Notes under the pieces: model-generated
What the model saw: the letters and a program-made list of their open reading frames with translations, nothing else
What the model was told of the DNA's origin: nothing
Database searches by the model: none
Shown: piece by piece, positions 53,250 to 64,000 of the stretch
Position numbering within the stretch: position 1 is the stretch's first letter
Layout of the letters: the number at the start of each line of letters is the position of its first letter
Made by a program: the position numbers and the translations under genes
From: Chrysomallon squamiferum
Taxonomy: Eukaryota > Mollusca > Gastropoda > Neomphalida > Peltospiridae
NCBI GenBank assembly: GCA_012295275.1
Contig: CM022679.1
Coordinates: 9,283,169 to 9,347,168, forward strand
Direction: 5' to 3'
Length of the DNA stretch: 64,000 nucleotides

Positions 53250-55135
53250 TCAGTATAGAATTTGTTCATTTTTTATGTTAGGAGTGAAGGTGTAATTTCT
53301 AGAAGATGCACTGATGGCCTTGTTGGACAGGACCAACTCCAGTTCCTGCATGTTGATCAATCGTTTTACATCTTTATCTTTTCGGACGATTGTATCTGGA
53401 AGTTTACGAATTTTGCAAACCAGTTTTTTGTCTACAAGTAGTTCTGAACACAGCAGACTGAAAAGGGCATCAAATGTCAAGTTGTCTCTGTTCAGTTCAA
53501 CTTCAATGAAGTCTTTCTCGTCTGAATTTGCAATTCTTGCTTTGAATACAATCTCTGGAAAAAATAATAAAAATGATTTTTTTATTAAAGTTTACTTTTT
53601 AATTTGTGTGCCCAACATGACTTTTTATGTGAATTGTCAAAAAAATCGTGAAATTCTTTCATAGTAGCCACAAAATTTTAATATCAGAATTTGTTTTTAA
53701 CCTAGTCTCTGGATATAAAGATAATTCATCTTTTTTTCCATCCTAGTCAAAAGGTGTCTGGTTTATGAAAAAAATCATTTCTGGTTTACTCACCATTTTC
53801 TGGTATGCTACTTGTCGGTAGGTGGGGGTGCTAGTTTTTACTAGTGGAGGGGTGCAACTTGTCTGGGTGCTCTCAAATCGCTGTGAGTTCAGTCCATTCT
53901 GACTGAGGTATGGAAAAGATGGGTGAGCCAGATAGCTGGCAGTTATTGGTAATTTGCTGTCTTTCCTTTGTACATTTTCTAATTCTGAAATGAAAAATAG
54001 ATCAGTAATAAACAACTTTTACATGTCAGGCAAGCAGATACGGCTATTTTATTTTTTTAATGTTCCATATGCAAACAATATGGTGAAATGTGTAGTTCAA
54101 TGAAATCTCTTAGGAGGGTGAATCCTTACATCTCACCAAAGTGCTCTACAAATGAGCAACAAATGGTCCGACATTTTATACAAGGAAAAACATTTCTTTC
54201 TTGAATAAAATACTCCTGTGTTGTGAAAAGTAAGTCTTTAAATAATATACAAGATGTAAGGCACCAACTGAAACAGAAACATGGATTCTCTGAATGAGCA
54301 ACTGTTAGCTTTTGTATAAAATACATACATCTACTACAAAAATTAAGTTAAATTTTGTGACAAAGATAAACATAAAAAAGGACTTGTGAGACTTTTTTAG
54401 TTGTACCTGCACCTAAAATCTTGAGAATTTCACTGTTGCTAGTGAGCTGAGATGCTTGACAATTATCTTTGTTCAGTATTGTTTTATCTGCACCATGCTC
54501 AAGCAGGTACGAAACCACAGCAACATGATTTCGTTTTGCTCCCCAGTGCAAAGCTGTCCTGAAAAACCAACAGATATAGATTTAAAAACAAAAAATACAC
54601 ACACATCCGTTACATGTCTATTAATTTTATGAATACTGCTTGTTACACTAGACTGTGAAATAGCTAGCATTTTAATTAAATTTACTTCATAAATAATTCA
54701 ATAAATGCAATATAATGGCAACTGTCAACAAATTGTTGACGTGTGATAATGCTTATTTGAGACTGTTTTGATTAATTTTAGTTTTTTTAATTATTGTAAG
54801 AACAGTTAAATTTACAAACAACAATCATTACAATCGTAACAATGATCACCGTCATTGTCATTCCAGTTTTTTATAGTTAAGTACACCAACTATTATCTTT
54901 CCAATATCACGCTCAAATATTCCTTTCTTATTGCCAAGTTCCATAATGTTTCTATCTGTTATATAAACTTGTACAATTTATTTATTTATATAAAGAATAT
55001 TTCTAACCATCCATTGATTCTATTTTGTGAATTAACATTAACATTTTTCACTTCTGTCAAATTTGTTAAGGCTTCCATATCGCCAACACATGCTGCTTCT
55101 CGCAATTGCTCTTCTAAATCTTGGGCTGTGTCCAT
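53250..55135 (-). CDS. ANKRD40: ankyrin repeat domain-containing protein 40
   Basis: Four coding exons: 55135-55008, 54558-54407, 53984-53794, 53552-53250, about 257 residues (human 368). The N-terminus (EEQLREAACVGDMEAL) and the exon 1/2 junction build an ankyrin pair with VNSQNRINGWTALHWGAKRN and VVSYLLEHGADKTI. A short proline-poor linker includes LPITASYLAHPSFPYL, matching the human LPFVPNYLANPAFPF block. The C-terminal conserved domain includes DFIEVELNRDNLTFDALFSL and CKIRKLPDTIVRKDKDVKRL, then QELELVL. The molecular role of the family is poorly known. The start of the last exon is uncertain: the obvious CAG acceptor gives the wrong phase. The next AG, two bases on (CAGAG), restores it, so 53552 was chosen. 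A missed small exon is the alternative. Confidence 0.9.
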
Positions 55136-55907
55136 TTTGAAACAAAAATAATAAATTAATATATAAAAAGAAAGTTTATTTAATAACTAAACACGTCAGC
55201 ACGAACACATTTCTTTTCAAACGGATGTACTAATTACCGATAAAATCCGATAAAAACCGTCAAATACCGAAAACAAGCACCAACTCCGTAAGAGGTAACA
55301 CAGATATCGAACCATTTATCCGGCAAATTTGTTAATAAATCATTACTTAAAATATAAAACAAACACTGAAAAACAGTATTTAACACATACAAAATAATAC
55401 ACTTCTAAAGCAGTGTCTGTTTTATCTTTATTCATTCATTTAAGATTATGGAAATAAAATGTAAAATGCGATTTTAACTAGTAAATCGCGTTTCTGCTAG
55501 TCAGAGGGATTCCCCAGACGTCCGTTACAAAAATAAAAAAATAAATAAAAAATAAATAAATAAATAAAAAATAAATAAAAATAAAATAAATAATAAAAAA
55601 TAAAAAATAATAAAATGAAAAATAAAAATCGACTATACAGAATGCTTAAACAAGAGAATGTTAAGAGTTTACAGATATGTATATATTTTCCTTGATATTT
55701 AAAAAAAAAATGTTTTGGTTATTAGTGCATAAAATAATATATCAATATATTCATTAATTAATCAATAATCAATTCATTCATTCATCCATTTATTATTTGA
55801 TATTATTTTGTACATACGGAAAACGCAGGATGATTTTCACCACGTTCTTTCTTAATTAAAATCTGTAAATTCCGCTCTTTGCTATTGTTCAACATCCAAA
55901 TCTTTGA

Positions 55908-55957
<50 letters not shown>

Positions 55958-56022
55958 ATATATATATTGCTTTTAGTCTTTTTTATTATTATTGTTTGTT
56001 TATTTAATTTATTTTTTATTAT
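55136..56022. other. upstream flank of ANKRD40 with A-rich and (GT)n repeats
   Basis: It holds an (AAATA)n-type low-complexity tract (about 55530-55630) and a (GT)n array (about 55910-55954) of some 22 units. No coding exon was seen. The ANKRD40 promoter presumably lies in the first few hundred bases. Confidence 0.6.
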
Positions 56023-58449
56023 ATACGGTAAGGTGGGTTAATTCTGGCCCCTAAGGTATATTATGACTTACAGCCACTATACTGTTCTGTGCTGACTTCT
56101 GGAACTTTCTTGATATAAACAGAACCTTCCTATTTCTCATTAGAATAAAGGATGTAGGTAATCAGCCATTTACACATGGAGTATAGTGGCCATGAAAGTA
56201 GCGATAACAATAAGGTTGTAAAAAAAAGTGCTTTTTGAGGTTTCAAAATTGTATGTTATTTTTTCAGTCCTATAGACATAAGGTTAGTGATAACTTATAA
56301 CAGGTAAACATATAATCAATTATTAAAGTCAGCAGAAGGAACTTGATTAATATGTGGTAATTACGAAAGGAGTGTATGTTTTATTTTACTCCAACACTTG
56401 GGACAATTCTGGCCTTCATGCATGGGGTAAATCTGATCCCTATATGTGGTGGTGAAATCAATAGTTTTGGCATTGATACAGTCCATTCTGAATTTTATTT
56501 AATTTTTTTTTTTTTTACACAATTGAAAGTCCACGGTCCATCTGTTGGGACACGTTGTCAAATTTCAAATAAAATCAAGAGGATGAGGTATGTCGAGGCA
56601 CTGACAGAAGAAGAAAGTCTCAAGAGGCATGACGAGGAGTTGGCAGAGAAGAAGAGGAAGGAGGAAAAAAGGCAGAGAGAGCAAAGGTGAGAGAGGTAAA
56701 ATAAACAAAAAAACAAAACAAAAGAAGATACCGAAGGCAACATGGCAGCTCAATTTGAATGTCACAGCAGAACCGGTGGATGCAGTCAAAGAAAACGTTG
56801 ATGGTCACGAGCCTGAACTAGAAAACAGAGATGTAGTAGATACACAAGAAAATGTGAACTCTGTGGCAGAGTTGATGATGGCATGAATTATGACGAGTTC
56901 ATAGGATGTGATGGGTGCCCAAATTGATATTGTCTTTATCAGTGGTTCTCAAACTTTTTGAAGTCGGGGCACACGTGAAGCCTTACGCGGGCACACTACA
57001 CACACAATGCCAAGAAATATAATGTAAAATGTAAAAAAAAAATACAGAAATAACTGAAAGAAGGGTATATACCTTTTATTCATCATCCATTTTGTGCTGA
57101 TGAGAAGTATGAGCCTGACGTGTCTTGGCAATTTTTTCAACGTTGGGGTGTATGTATGATAAGCAAACTCTCATTTCCTTGTCAACAGACTGAAGATTTG
57201 TTCTTTTTTTTTGCACTTAATGTTGATGAGAGTGGAAATCCTAATTCGCATAAATATAATGTTGAAAAGCTTTTTTGGACATTGACTGGTATTCTTCTCT
57301 GATTGAAATCCAACACTTTTCAAGACTAGATTCCTTATATTTAATCTTCAATACACCATCGGTGGATACAGTTGCAAAAAAAAAAAAAGTTTTTCTTCTT
57401 CGGTTAATGTTAAACTAGCATCATCTGAAATTTCTATGAATGGATTTCGTATCCAAGCGTACTGTTCAGTGTTAAGAGATGGAAAATAATAATTTAATTT
57501 ATCTTCCAAATTTGTCAAATGTTCAAGTATTAAGGGGAAGATATCATTTATTTGTCAAAGGAAACATTTCCAAATTACCTTCAGAAGCTCTTCTCTTCCA
57601 GATTAGTATTTTTTTTAAATGCTTTCATTTTATCAGTAGATGTCAAAATATTTTCTTCATTTCCTTGCATGCTAGCATTCAAAAAATTGAGGTGCTGAAA
57701 TATATCAGCCAAATACGCTAATCTGCTAATCCAAAATTCACATCGAAGAGGCTCACAAAAATAGTTTTGCTTCATTTCTTCAAAAAACTTTCAGTAGGTC
57801 TTATCGTAGCTCATATACACGATTTCTTGCTGGATATCTTTCCGCTCTTAACATAATAATAACGATTTGCCGTAAAGAACATTTTAGTGCTGAAGTGTGG
57901 ATACCGTATACTATAAAATTTTTTTTTTTTTTTTTTTTTTCATCACAAATATAGGCCTAGATCCTAGAATTTCGAGGGGCACACCTAAGCATGTCTCAAT
58001 CTTTGGTCTTTATGTTTGCACAAACCTCGAAATCCCAGCTGGTACTGAATTAAAATATTTTGTATTCTTGTCTGATAGTTGTCAAGGAGTTTAGTTTATT
58101 GAACTTTTGAATCTGACTTATATTATGATTAGTACTAATTATCATTAGCAGTTGACAATGATTACATAGCAATAATCAGTACAACAAATTTGAGGAACAA
58201 AGTACATCATGAATGTGGAGGCCAGATTTACCCCATGTAAATGGAGCAAAACTGGCCCCTGGCAACAATTTTTAACCTGGTTCCCCATTTCAAATGTATA
58301 CACACTATGCATGTAGTGTTTATGTATTTTGAAGCAGAAATAGATATGCTACACATTATTCACTCCATTTTGTTGTTTCCTTTTGTCTGTGAAGCTGTAG
58401 ATGAGGTTGAATGGAAAAGGGGGCTTGAATGACCCCACCTTACCCTATA
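56023..58449 (+). mobile_element. dead pogo/Tigger-like DNA transposon with terminal inverted repeats
   Basis: The left end reads TACGGTAAGGTGGGTTAATT and on to GGCCCC. The right end, reverse-complemented, reads TAGGGTAAGGTGGGGTCATT and on to GCCCC. These are imperfect inverted repeats of about 28 bp next to TA dinucleotides, as for Tc1/mariner-pogo insertions. Plus-strand coding relics include a Lys/Glu-rich tail (MRYVEALTEEESLKRHDEEL) and a C-terminal zinc-finger relic with CELCGRVDD and GCDGCPN followed by a stop where Trp is expected. Frameshifts and stops make it inactive. The DDE catalytic part was not found, so most of the transposase is deleted. The superfamily call is inferred from ends and tail. 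Confidence 0.68.
56940..58005 (-). mobile_element. dead hAT transposon nested in the pogo-like element
   Basis: One end begins CAGTGGTTCTCAAACTTTTT, a classic hAT terminus. An 8-bp duplication GTCTTTAT flanks the insert (56932-56939 and 58006-58013), as hAT elements make. Minus-strand relics match the C-terminal half of ZBED5/FAM200-type hAT transposase, for example WISRLAYLADIFQHLNFLNASMQGNEENIL at about 57610-57735 split by substitutions, then degraded dimerisation-domain sequence with frameshifts toward 57130. The right terminus has lost its recognisable inverted repeat, though subterminal GGGGCACACC remains near 57977. The host element reads on in frame across the duplication, showing insertion after it was resident. 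Confidence 0.78.
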
Positions 58450-58610
58450 TATAAAAGAGACAGGAATATCTGGAAAGATAATATCTAAGTTCATTTATTA
58501 AACTTCGATGATTATATATACATTATCAATAATTATGGCAAAAGGACTTTAACTTAATGTTCCTTATAAATTATTAAAAGAATTGTCTTCTTTATATAAG
58601 CTCAATTTTT

Positions 58611-59572
58611 CTAAGTTAAATTATTGTTTTCTTTCGTCTGTTTCCGAAAGCTTTCCAAAATTATTTCCATCGGGTCCATGTCTTTTGGATAGACATTATC
58701 TTCTTTTACTTTAGGTTCTTCTTTCAGTCCACCTTCATCTTCTTTGTTCAGTTCATCTTTAGTTTCTTTGTCCATTTTATCTTTGGCTTCTTCGTTCAAT
58801 CGATTTCCAGTTTCGTCGTTCACTTCATCTTCAGTTTCTTCGTTCTGTTTCTCTTCATCCTCTCCGCTCGATCCTTCTTCAGCTTCTTCGTTCAGTTTAC
58901 CTTCTGAACGATCTTCTTCTCCATTTGCTTTATTATTATTCAACGAATGTTTATTTTTATACGGTTTGTTTCGCTTATGATAAGAACGAAACTTTTCTGT
59001 GCCACCATCAATTCTGCTTAATTCATCGGTGAGAGCTAGAAGTAAGTCAGCGCTAGGCCTGACTTGCCAGTCATCGTTAAAATTCGGTATTTTGTCCGAA
59101 AGCAAAGCTTTATCCGGTTCGCTAGATTCCAAGCTTTGAGATAAGTTCTAAAGGTAAATAGACCATTTAAACTCAGTAAATATTTTAAATAATACATAAT
59201 TTTCGTTTAAAAACAAGATTTAGGTTTTGAATAACTATTCACTAACATTAAGGTGTTTCTGAAAATTGCTTGTAAATCGATAATCAGCAATAGTCTGTTG
59301 TTTAATACAAAATTAATTAAGTTTTGATTATATTTTCCTGCTTCTGGAATAAATATTACAAATGTTACTTAATTTATTTTTTATTTTTTAAAAGTGTTTC
59401 AGTGTCTAGAAATTACGTAATTTCAGTAGGTCATATCCAAAGTCATTAAACTATTAGTTCAAATTACTTTTAACATTTTGAAAATGCCATACCTTATAAA
59501 TAGGAAAACTCCAGCTAGGATTAAGAACAAATGCTGCTGTGAGTAATATAATTATCTCCATCATTCGATAAT
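58611..59572 (-). CDS. predicted secreted acidic protein of unknown function
   Basis: Two exons contain coding sequence: 59572-59493 (ATG at 59564) and 59147-58611, joined in phase 0, giving about 202 residues. Residues 2-20 are a good signal peptide (MEIIILLTAAFVLNPSWSFP). The mature part has a moderately conserved-looking segment (DDWQVRPSADLLLALTDELS and on to FRSYHKR), then a dibasic KR. A long Glu/Asp/Lys-rich tail follows, built from irregular ten-residue repeats around LNEEAxDxxx. The tail ends PMEIILESFRKQTKENNNLT. A 5' UTR intron is likely: an acceptor at 59573 fits a donor at 59876 on the minus strand. Signal peptide plus a dibasic site would suit a peptide-hormone precursor, but no known family was recognised and a secreted acidic matrix protein is equally possible. 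Confidence 0.6.
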
Positions 59573-59876
59573 CTGAGAGAGAAAAAAAGATGCTAATACA
59601 GTCAAGGATTTGTATATTAAATGTAAATAAACGATGCTATTTCTTTAGCTTATTTTGTTTTTATGTTTCTTTTTTCTTTTTTTTTTTCTCCCCCCCCTTA
59701 TATCTCTAGGCATGAAAACAATTATTGCTGAGAATAATACTTATATATATTATGATAACGTTTTTATCATACGTATGTGAAACTGTACTAAAAATCGATA
59801 TTAAAATCAGATTAACTACACAGACATAATAAAACATTTAAACCGCAAATACAGTAACTGAAGATGAAAGCGTTAC

Positions 59877-59937
59877 CTTTAAGTTACCCTAACCATCTAC
59901 AACTGATGGTTGTTATATCAATAGTACTATGACGTCA
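59877..59937 (-). promoter_or_regulatory. CRE and probable 5' UTR exon of the secreted acidic protein gene
   Basis: On the minus strand a perfect CRE (TGACGTCA, 59930-59937) lies about 50 nt before a consensus-like donor (AAAG|GTAACG, exon end 59877). A first non-coding exon would run from about there and splice to 59572. The CRE is seen directly; the transcription start is inferred. Confidence 0.4.
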
Positions 59938-61228
59938 TCACGACGTAAGTATATAGTATTTTACATAAATATATATATACACACACACATATACATATAT
60001 AATTTATTTAATTTAAACTTTAGCATGGAAGGTTTAACGTTAACATATTACCACAACAGTGAAAAAGTATTCAGTTTTCTTTAAATACAATGTTTTGATA
60101 TTAATAAACAAAAACAAACAAACACACAATAAATAAATAAATAAATAAATAAATAAAATAATAAATAAATAAATAAAATATTAAATAAATAAAATAAAAT
60201 AAAATAATAAAAACATAACACAAAAAACACGTTAAAATATAATTATTATAGGTTTATAAATTCGCGGAACAAAAAAAAAAAAAAAAAAAGAAGAAGAAAT
60301 TCGATCTTCTCCATAAACAATGAAGGAAAAAAAAAAATAATAATAATAATAATAACGGCTTAAGCGATATTACTTCAGACTGTTTCAGATTTGTCCTGTT
60401 ACAAAGAGTCGAAAGCAGGAATTTTAATGAGAACAACCACTTATAGTTATTTCTTCCAGACCTTTTGATCATGTTAAAAACTCGTTTTACAACTGTTGCG
60501 TTCATTAGTTATTTTGCATTTCATGACAGTTCAGACATGCTTGTACAACATATCAAAAACGTGTTTTATAACAGAATACTCTGATGTTACTTGGAAGCGG
60601 ATTTAAAATATTTAAATAATCGTAATATGACCAAAAGATAACATTTTCCCTATGTCACATATTACTGATTAATATATAAAATATTTATAGTAAATGAACT
60701 AAAACAATAACTGATATAAAGATAAGTCACGTCAAACGTTAATTATTGTTATGACGGGTTCGCTTTCCACATAACATGTTAACACTGTTATCTGATAAAT
60801 ATTAGAATATTCATTGTCGGAAGACGAAGGCTGTAGTTCCCAGAAAATGAAACCACCAGAGAGAAATTGTTCGTTCCACCGTCCATAAAATGCGAACATT
60901 TTGATGCCAATCTGCCAAAATGTTTCTGAAACTATTTGTTAGAACAGCAGTGTTATTTTGCTAGTGAAAATGGATGATACATTGAACATAGCCCTAAATA
61001 ATATTGGGAAGAAGCTGTGAACTCTGAAATTTCTTACTAAGGTTTAAACAAAGTATTATTAATAAACTTAATGAATATATTGACGTTGAAGTAAACTTAA
61101 TTTTAATATTTCTTTGAACAGATAACAAACAACCAGATATATCTATCCGTCAAAAATATTCACGTTTATGCTTGAACCACTGTGGGTGCTGCTAGATTAC
61201 TGTGGAAATTAAAGACAAAATATTAGCA
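59938..61228. other. intergenic region before coilin
   Basis: It holds an (AAATA/AAAT)n low-complexity tract at about 60121-60215, A runs at 60270-60290, and otherwise AT-rich sequence. No coding exon was seen. The coilin promoter should lie in the last few hundred bases. Confidence 0.5.
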
Positions 61229-63855
61229 ATGGCAGCGTCGGTGGGAAAATGTGCGAGAATTAAACTCTTCTTCAAACATTGCACTATTGAGCCTTCATGG
61301 CTCTTAATAAAAACAAAGCAGTTTCCTCTAGTAGAAGATATTGAAAAACATATTTTAACTAAGTTTAATTTACCATTTTCGGGCATTAAATTATTGTCGG
61401 ACGGATGCATTCTTCCTTCGTGGGAGAGCACAGAATTGCTGCAGGACAACGATGCTGTAGATGTTGTTATGTACGATTAAATTATTGAAATTATTTTATC
61501 AATGAAAGAATAATATTTATATTATATTTTTGACAAATCTGGACATGAATTAATCCAAGTTAATAACAATATATTATTTAAACGTACAAACAGTCAAACA
61601 CGTACATACTATATTATGTATATTATTATATATATATTATTTATTTTATTATTATTATAATTTTATATGATATTAATATTATTATAGTATATGAATCACT
61701 GACTGTAAACAATTGTTGTTTGGACGTAGAAAAGTAATAGTTCTTAAATACTTCTTTCTATGTCATTATGTTTCAGATTTTAATAGACGTTGAAATTGAT
61801 AAAATGACACATAATGAAGTTGTACATAAAAAGCTTTCTGATATTAAAGAAGTTGTTCAATTTTTTTATTTATTTATTTATTTATTTTTATTATTTTAGC
61901 AAAAAGAATATGGACACATACAGTCATACAATAGAGGAACCGCAACATAAGAAAAAGAAACATAAAATAAACAAGGATGAAAATACTAAGAAAGATCCAG
62001 GAGTTGATGAATCTCTTTCAAAAAGAAACTCTATTGCAGAAGTTACAAATAAAATGGATTGTTCTGATCCCAGTGAAAAAGGTTCAGCAGAATCTACTTG
62101 TGTAAAGAAAAGAAAAAGAAAACATAAGAAAGAAAATGGCAATATTGAACAGAAAGCCACTGACTCTTGTAGCGAAAACATTGAAAAATCAGAGAACAAC
62201 ATATCACAAAAAAAGCGTAAGAAAAAACAAAGTGATATTGATGAAGTTGTGGATTCAGTCATTCAGGATCTAAATCACATGGGTAGCAGTAAGGTCTTAG
62301 AAACAGTTCCTAAAAGTATTAATAATGGTGTGAAAAATGTCACGAGTTTGTTGCCAGAGTCCACAACAAAAGATGCCTCTGATAATGTGAGTCATTCTCA
62401 GACTTCTTCACTAAATGTTTCAAACTGCGTAAATAATGTGCCATTAGGAGATTCAGAGATCAAAAAGAAAAGAACAAGAGTAAGAAAGAGGAAAAGGAAA
62501 ACATCACCATCACAAGTGAACTCTCCCAGCCTTACTGTAAGTGAAAAACCTGCAGAGATGGACGGGTCAGCCAGTAAGGATATCAAGCTCAACTTACCAA
62601 GGTCAAAACAACCAAATAATAAACGAATCACATTCAATGATTCTTCCGAATCACAAGAAGAAGAGGAAGAAATCAACGTTTCTAGTAAACCTGAATATAT
62701 TTCACCATCAAAGGATATTTCAAAGATCCCTAGTGCAAGGCAGAATATTGATACAGGAATCACTGAAAATGAATTTTCCTATGATAATTCTGTGGTAAAA
62801 GTGAGAACACCCAAAATTCTAAATAATGTAGAGTCAGTCCAAATTTAACTAACTCCACCAAAGTTTACACCAGGCAGAAACCTTGTTACATGAACACAGA
62901 GGAACATCTTGTTACAGTACCAGTTGTTTCTAAGGTTTAAATTTTTATTTTTTTTTTCACTCTATCTTGTTGTTAGAAAATAGTAGAGGCATCAATTCAA
63001 TAATGGAGAAAGAATGTATATTTTTACATAACTCAGCTTAGTATAACAGAAGTAGTAATTATGTCACGTCAGTTTTTTCATATTTTTAAATCAGTTTTCA
63101 TTAGTTTTTTTATGTATTTATTAATCTGTCCTTTGTTTGCATATTTTAGACCATTTTATTTTAAACAGCACATAATAATTTTTATGTTTACATAATAAAA
63201 GATTATGATGAGTTCAGGTGTAAACTTGTATTTCTTTTTCTGATGTCATTAACTAGACATCTTTAGACTGGCAAACCTCAAAAGCAAAACATTTGAACAG
63301 CACCATTTTCATTTATCTGTAATCATTATTTTTAAAAGATGTATTATCTTTGAAAAGTTTTTATATTTATATTTATGTTTACATAATAAAAGATTATGAT
63401 GAGTTCAGGTGTAAAACTTGTATTTCTTTTTCTGATGTCATAACTACACATCTTTAGACTGGCAAACCTCAAAAGCAAAACATTTGAACAGCACCATTTT
63501 CATTTATCTGTAATCATTATTTTTAAAAGATGTATTATCTTTGAAAAGTTTTTATATTTATTTAATGATTCAATTGATGTGGGTTTTATATTGGATAATG
63601 ATTATTATTATTAAATATTTAATATTGGGGTATATGTAAAATTGAGTTTTATTGTTCTTACATTTTAACTTTTTACACTATTTATTTCAGGAAACTCCAA
63701 AAGTAAATTGCACAGAAATGGACACATCTGTATACAACGAAAATGTGAATGGAAATTTTACAAATAAAGAAGAAACAGTTGTAATTCCCAAAGATTATTC
63801 CAAATTTCCTGCATTGCATGGACCACCAAGAATAGGAGACAAAATTGCATTTAAG
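61229..63855 (+). CDS. COIL: coilin, Cajal body scaffold (3' end beyond the window)
   Basis: Coilin organises Cajal bodies, nuclear sites of snRNP and snoRNP maturation. Three exons are visible: 61229-61470, 61900-62800 (or 62794) and 63691-63855. Exon 1 encodes the ubiquitin-like self-association domain: MAASVGKCARIKLFF, WLLIKTKQFPLVEDIEKHIL, GIKLLSDGCILPSWEST, LLQDNDAVDVV. Its donor (GTTAT|GTACGA) matches the phase of exon 2 (C AAA AAG). Exon 2 encodes a long low-complexity Lys/Ser/Glu region with several KKKRK-type nuclear signals. Exon 3 opens the C-terminal Tudor-like domain with VIPKDYSKFPALHGPPRIGD and KIAFK, matching human [22 protein letters not shown] in outline. It ends at donor AAG|GTGAAT. 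The rest of the domain lies past 64000. Confidence 0.88.
63181..63561. repeat. near-identical 191-bp tandem duplication in coilin intron 2
   Basis: Copy 1 (63181-63371) and copy 2 (63372-63561) are almost identical, differing by a few one- or two-base indels and substitutions (for example TGTAAACTTG against TGTAAAACTTG). Recent duplication is implied. No boxes, stems or frames were found that would give it a function. Confidence 0.92.
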
Positions 63856-64000
63856 GTGAATTGTATTTTAATATGCTTTGTATATATATATATATATGGA
63901 TGAGATTGAAAGAGCCTGTGTGTGTGTGTGCTTGAATGTGATATAGTGATTAATTATCAGATAACTCTTTCAAATGAACTGATCATATTCACTGGGCAGT

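Noticed and set aside
58744-58980. Ser-rich plus-strand frame
   Set aside because: Antisense of the acidic-tail exon, whose minus-strand frame has a signal peptide exon and consistent phase.
61924-62763. Minus-strand frames opposite coilin exon 2
   Set aside because: Shadows of a Lys/Glu/Ser-rich exon; they lack splice and similarity support.
62401-62848. Reading coilin exon 2 through to the TAA at 62846 as the gene's end
   Set aside because: Donors at 62795 and 62801 are in the right phase and join to the conserved Tudor-like exon at 63691.
63195-63260. ATGATGAG...CTGA in the coilin intron duplication as a snoRNA
   Set aside because: Only about 40 nt between boxes and no complementary terminal stem.
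1-64000. CRISPR arrays, operons, bacterial promoters or viral insertions
   Set aside because: The window is intron-rich animal DNA; no regularly spaced repeats with unique spacers and no viral gene relics were recognised.

Overview
This is AT-rich animal (metazoan) nuclear DNA full of microsatellites and homopolymer runs. Genes have many short exons with GT-AG introns of roughly 50 bp to 4 kb. Exon structure, protein similarity and the degraded DNA transposons suggest a lophotrochozoan, most likely a mollusc, but nothing here fixes the species. Exon limits were set by hand from splice consensus, reading phase and remembered family sequences. No alignment was run.

Layout: 1-8 kb is gene-poor and rich in simple repeats. 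At 8.05-8.50 kb (minus) is the first coding exon of a secreted or membrane Frizzled-type cysteine-rich domain protein. 9-18.6 kb is mostly non-coding and probably holds the 3' end of the next gene. 18.6-26.4 kb (minus) is LUC7L3, a U1 snRNP-associated SR-rich splicing factor. 28.1-39.0 kb (plus) is translation release factor eRF3 (GSPT1), with 16 coding exons. Its 3.3 kb last intron carries at least five C/D-box snoRNA-like units plus decayed copies. 45.8-47.8 kb (minus) is the calcium-activated nucleotidase CANT1, with a one-base frameshift. 48.1-52.3 kb (plus) is RSL1D1. 53.3-55.1 kb (minus) is ANKRD40. 56.0-58.45 kb is a dead pogo/Tigger-like transposon interrupted by a dead hAT element with an 8-bp target duplication. 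58.6-59.6 kb (minus) encodes an unrecognised secreted acidic protein. 61.2 kb to the window end (plus) is coilin (COIL), whose last exons lie outside.

Most of the recognised genes are housekeeping genes of RNA metabolism: splice-site choice (LUC7L3), termination (eRF3), nucleolar ribosome biogenesis (RSL1D1, snoRNAs) and Cajal bodies (coilin). Two pairs are divergent (LUC7L3/GSPT1 and CANT1/RSL1D1). From memory, GSPT1-RSL1D1 and LUC7L3-ANKRD40 are also neighbours in human, so the block may preserve ancient linkage.

The strongest observations are: (1) two tandem versions of the LUC7L3 second zinc-finger exon, same phase and only 49 nt apart, which looks like mutually exclusive splicing; (2) the snoRNA cluster in the eRF3 last intron; (3) a polyadenylation signal overlapping a consensus U1 site just after the LUC7L3 stop codon; (4) the CANT1 frameshift; (5) the nested transposons.
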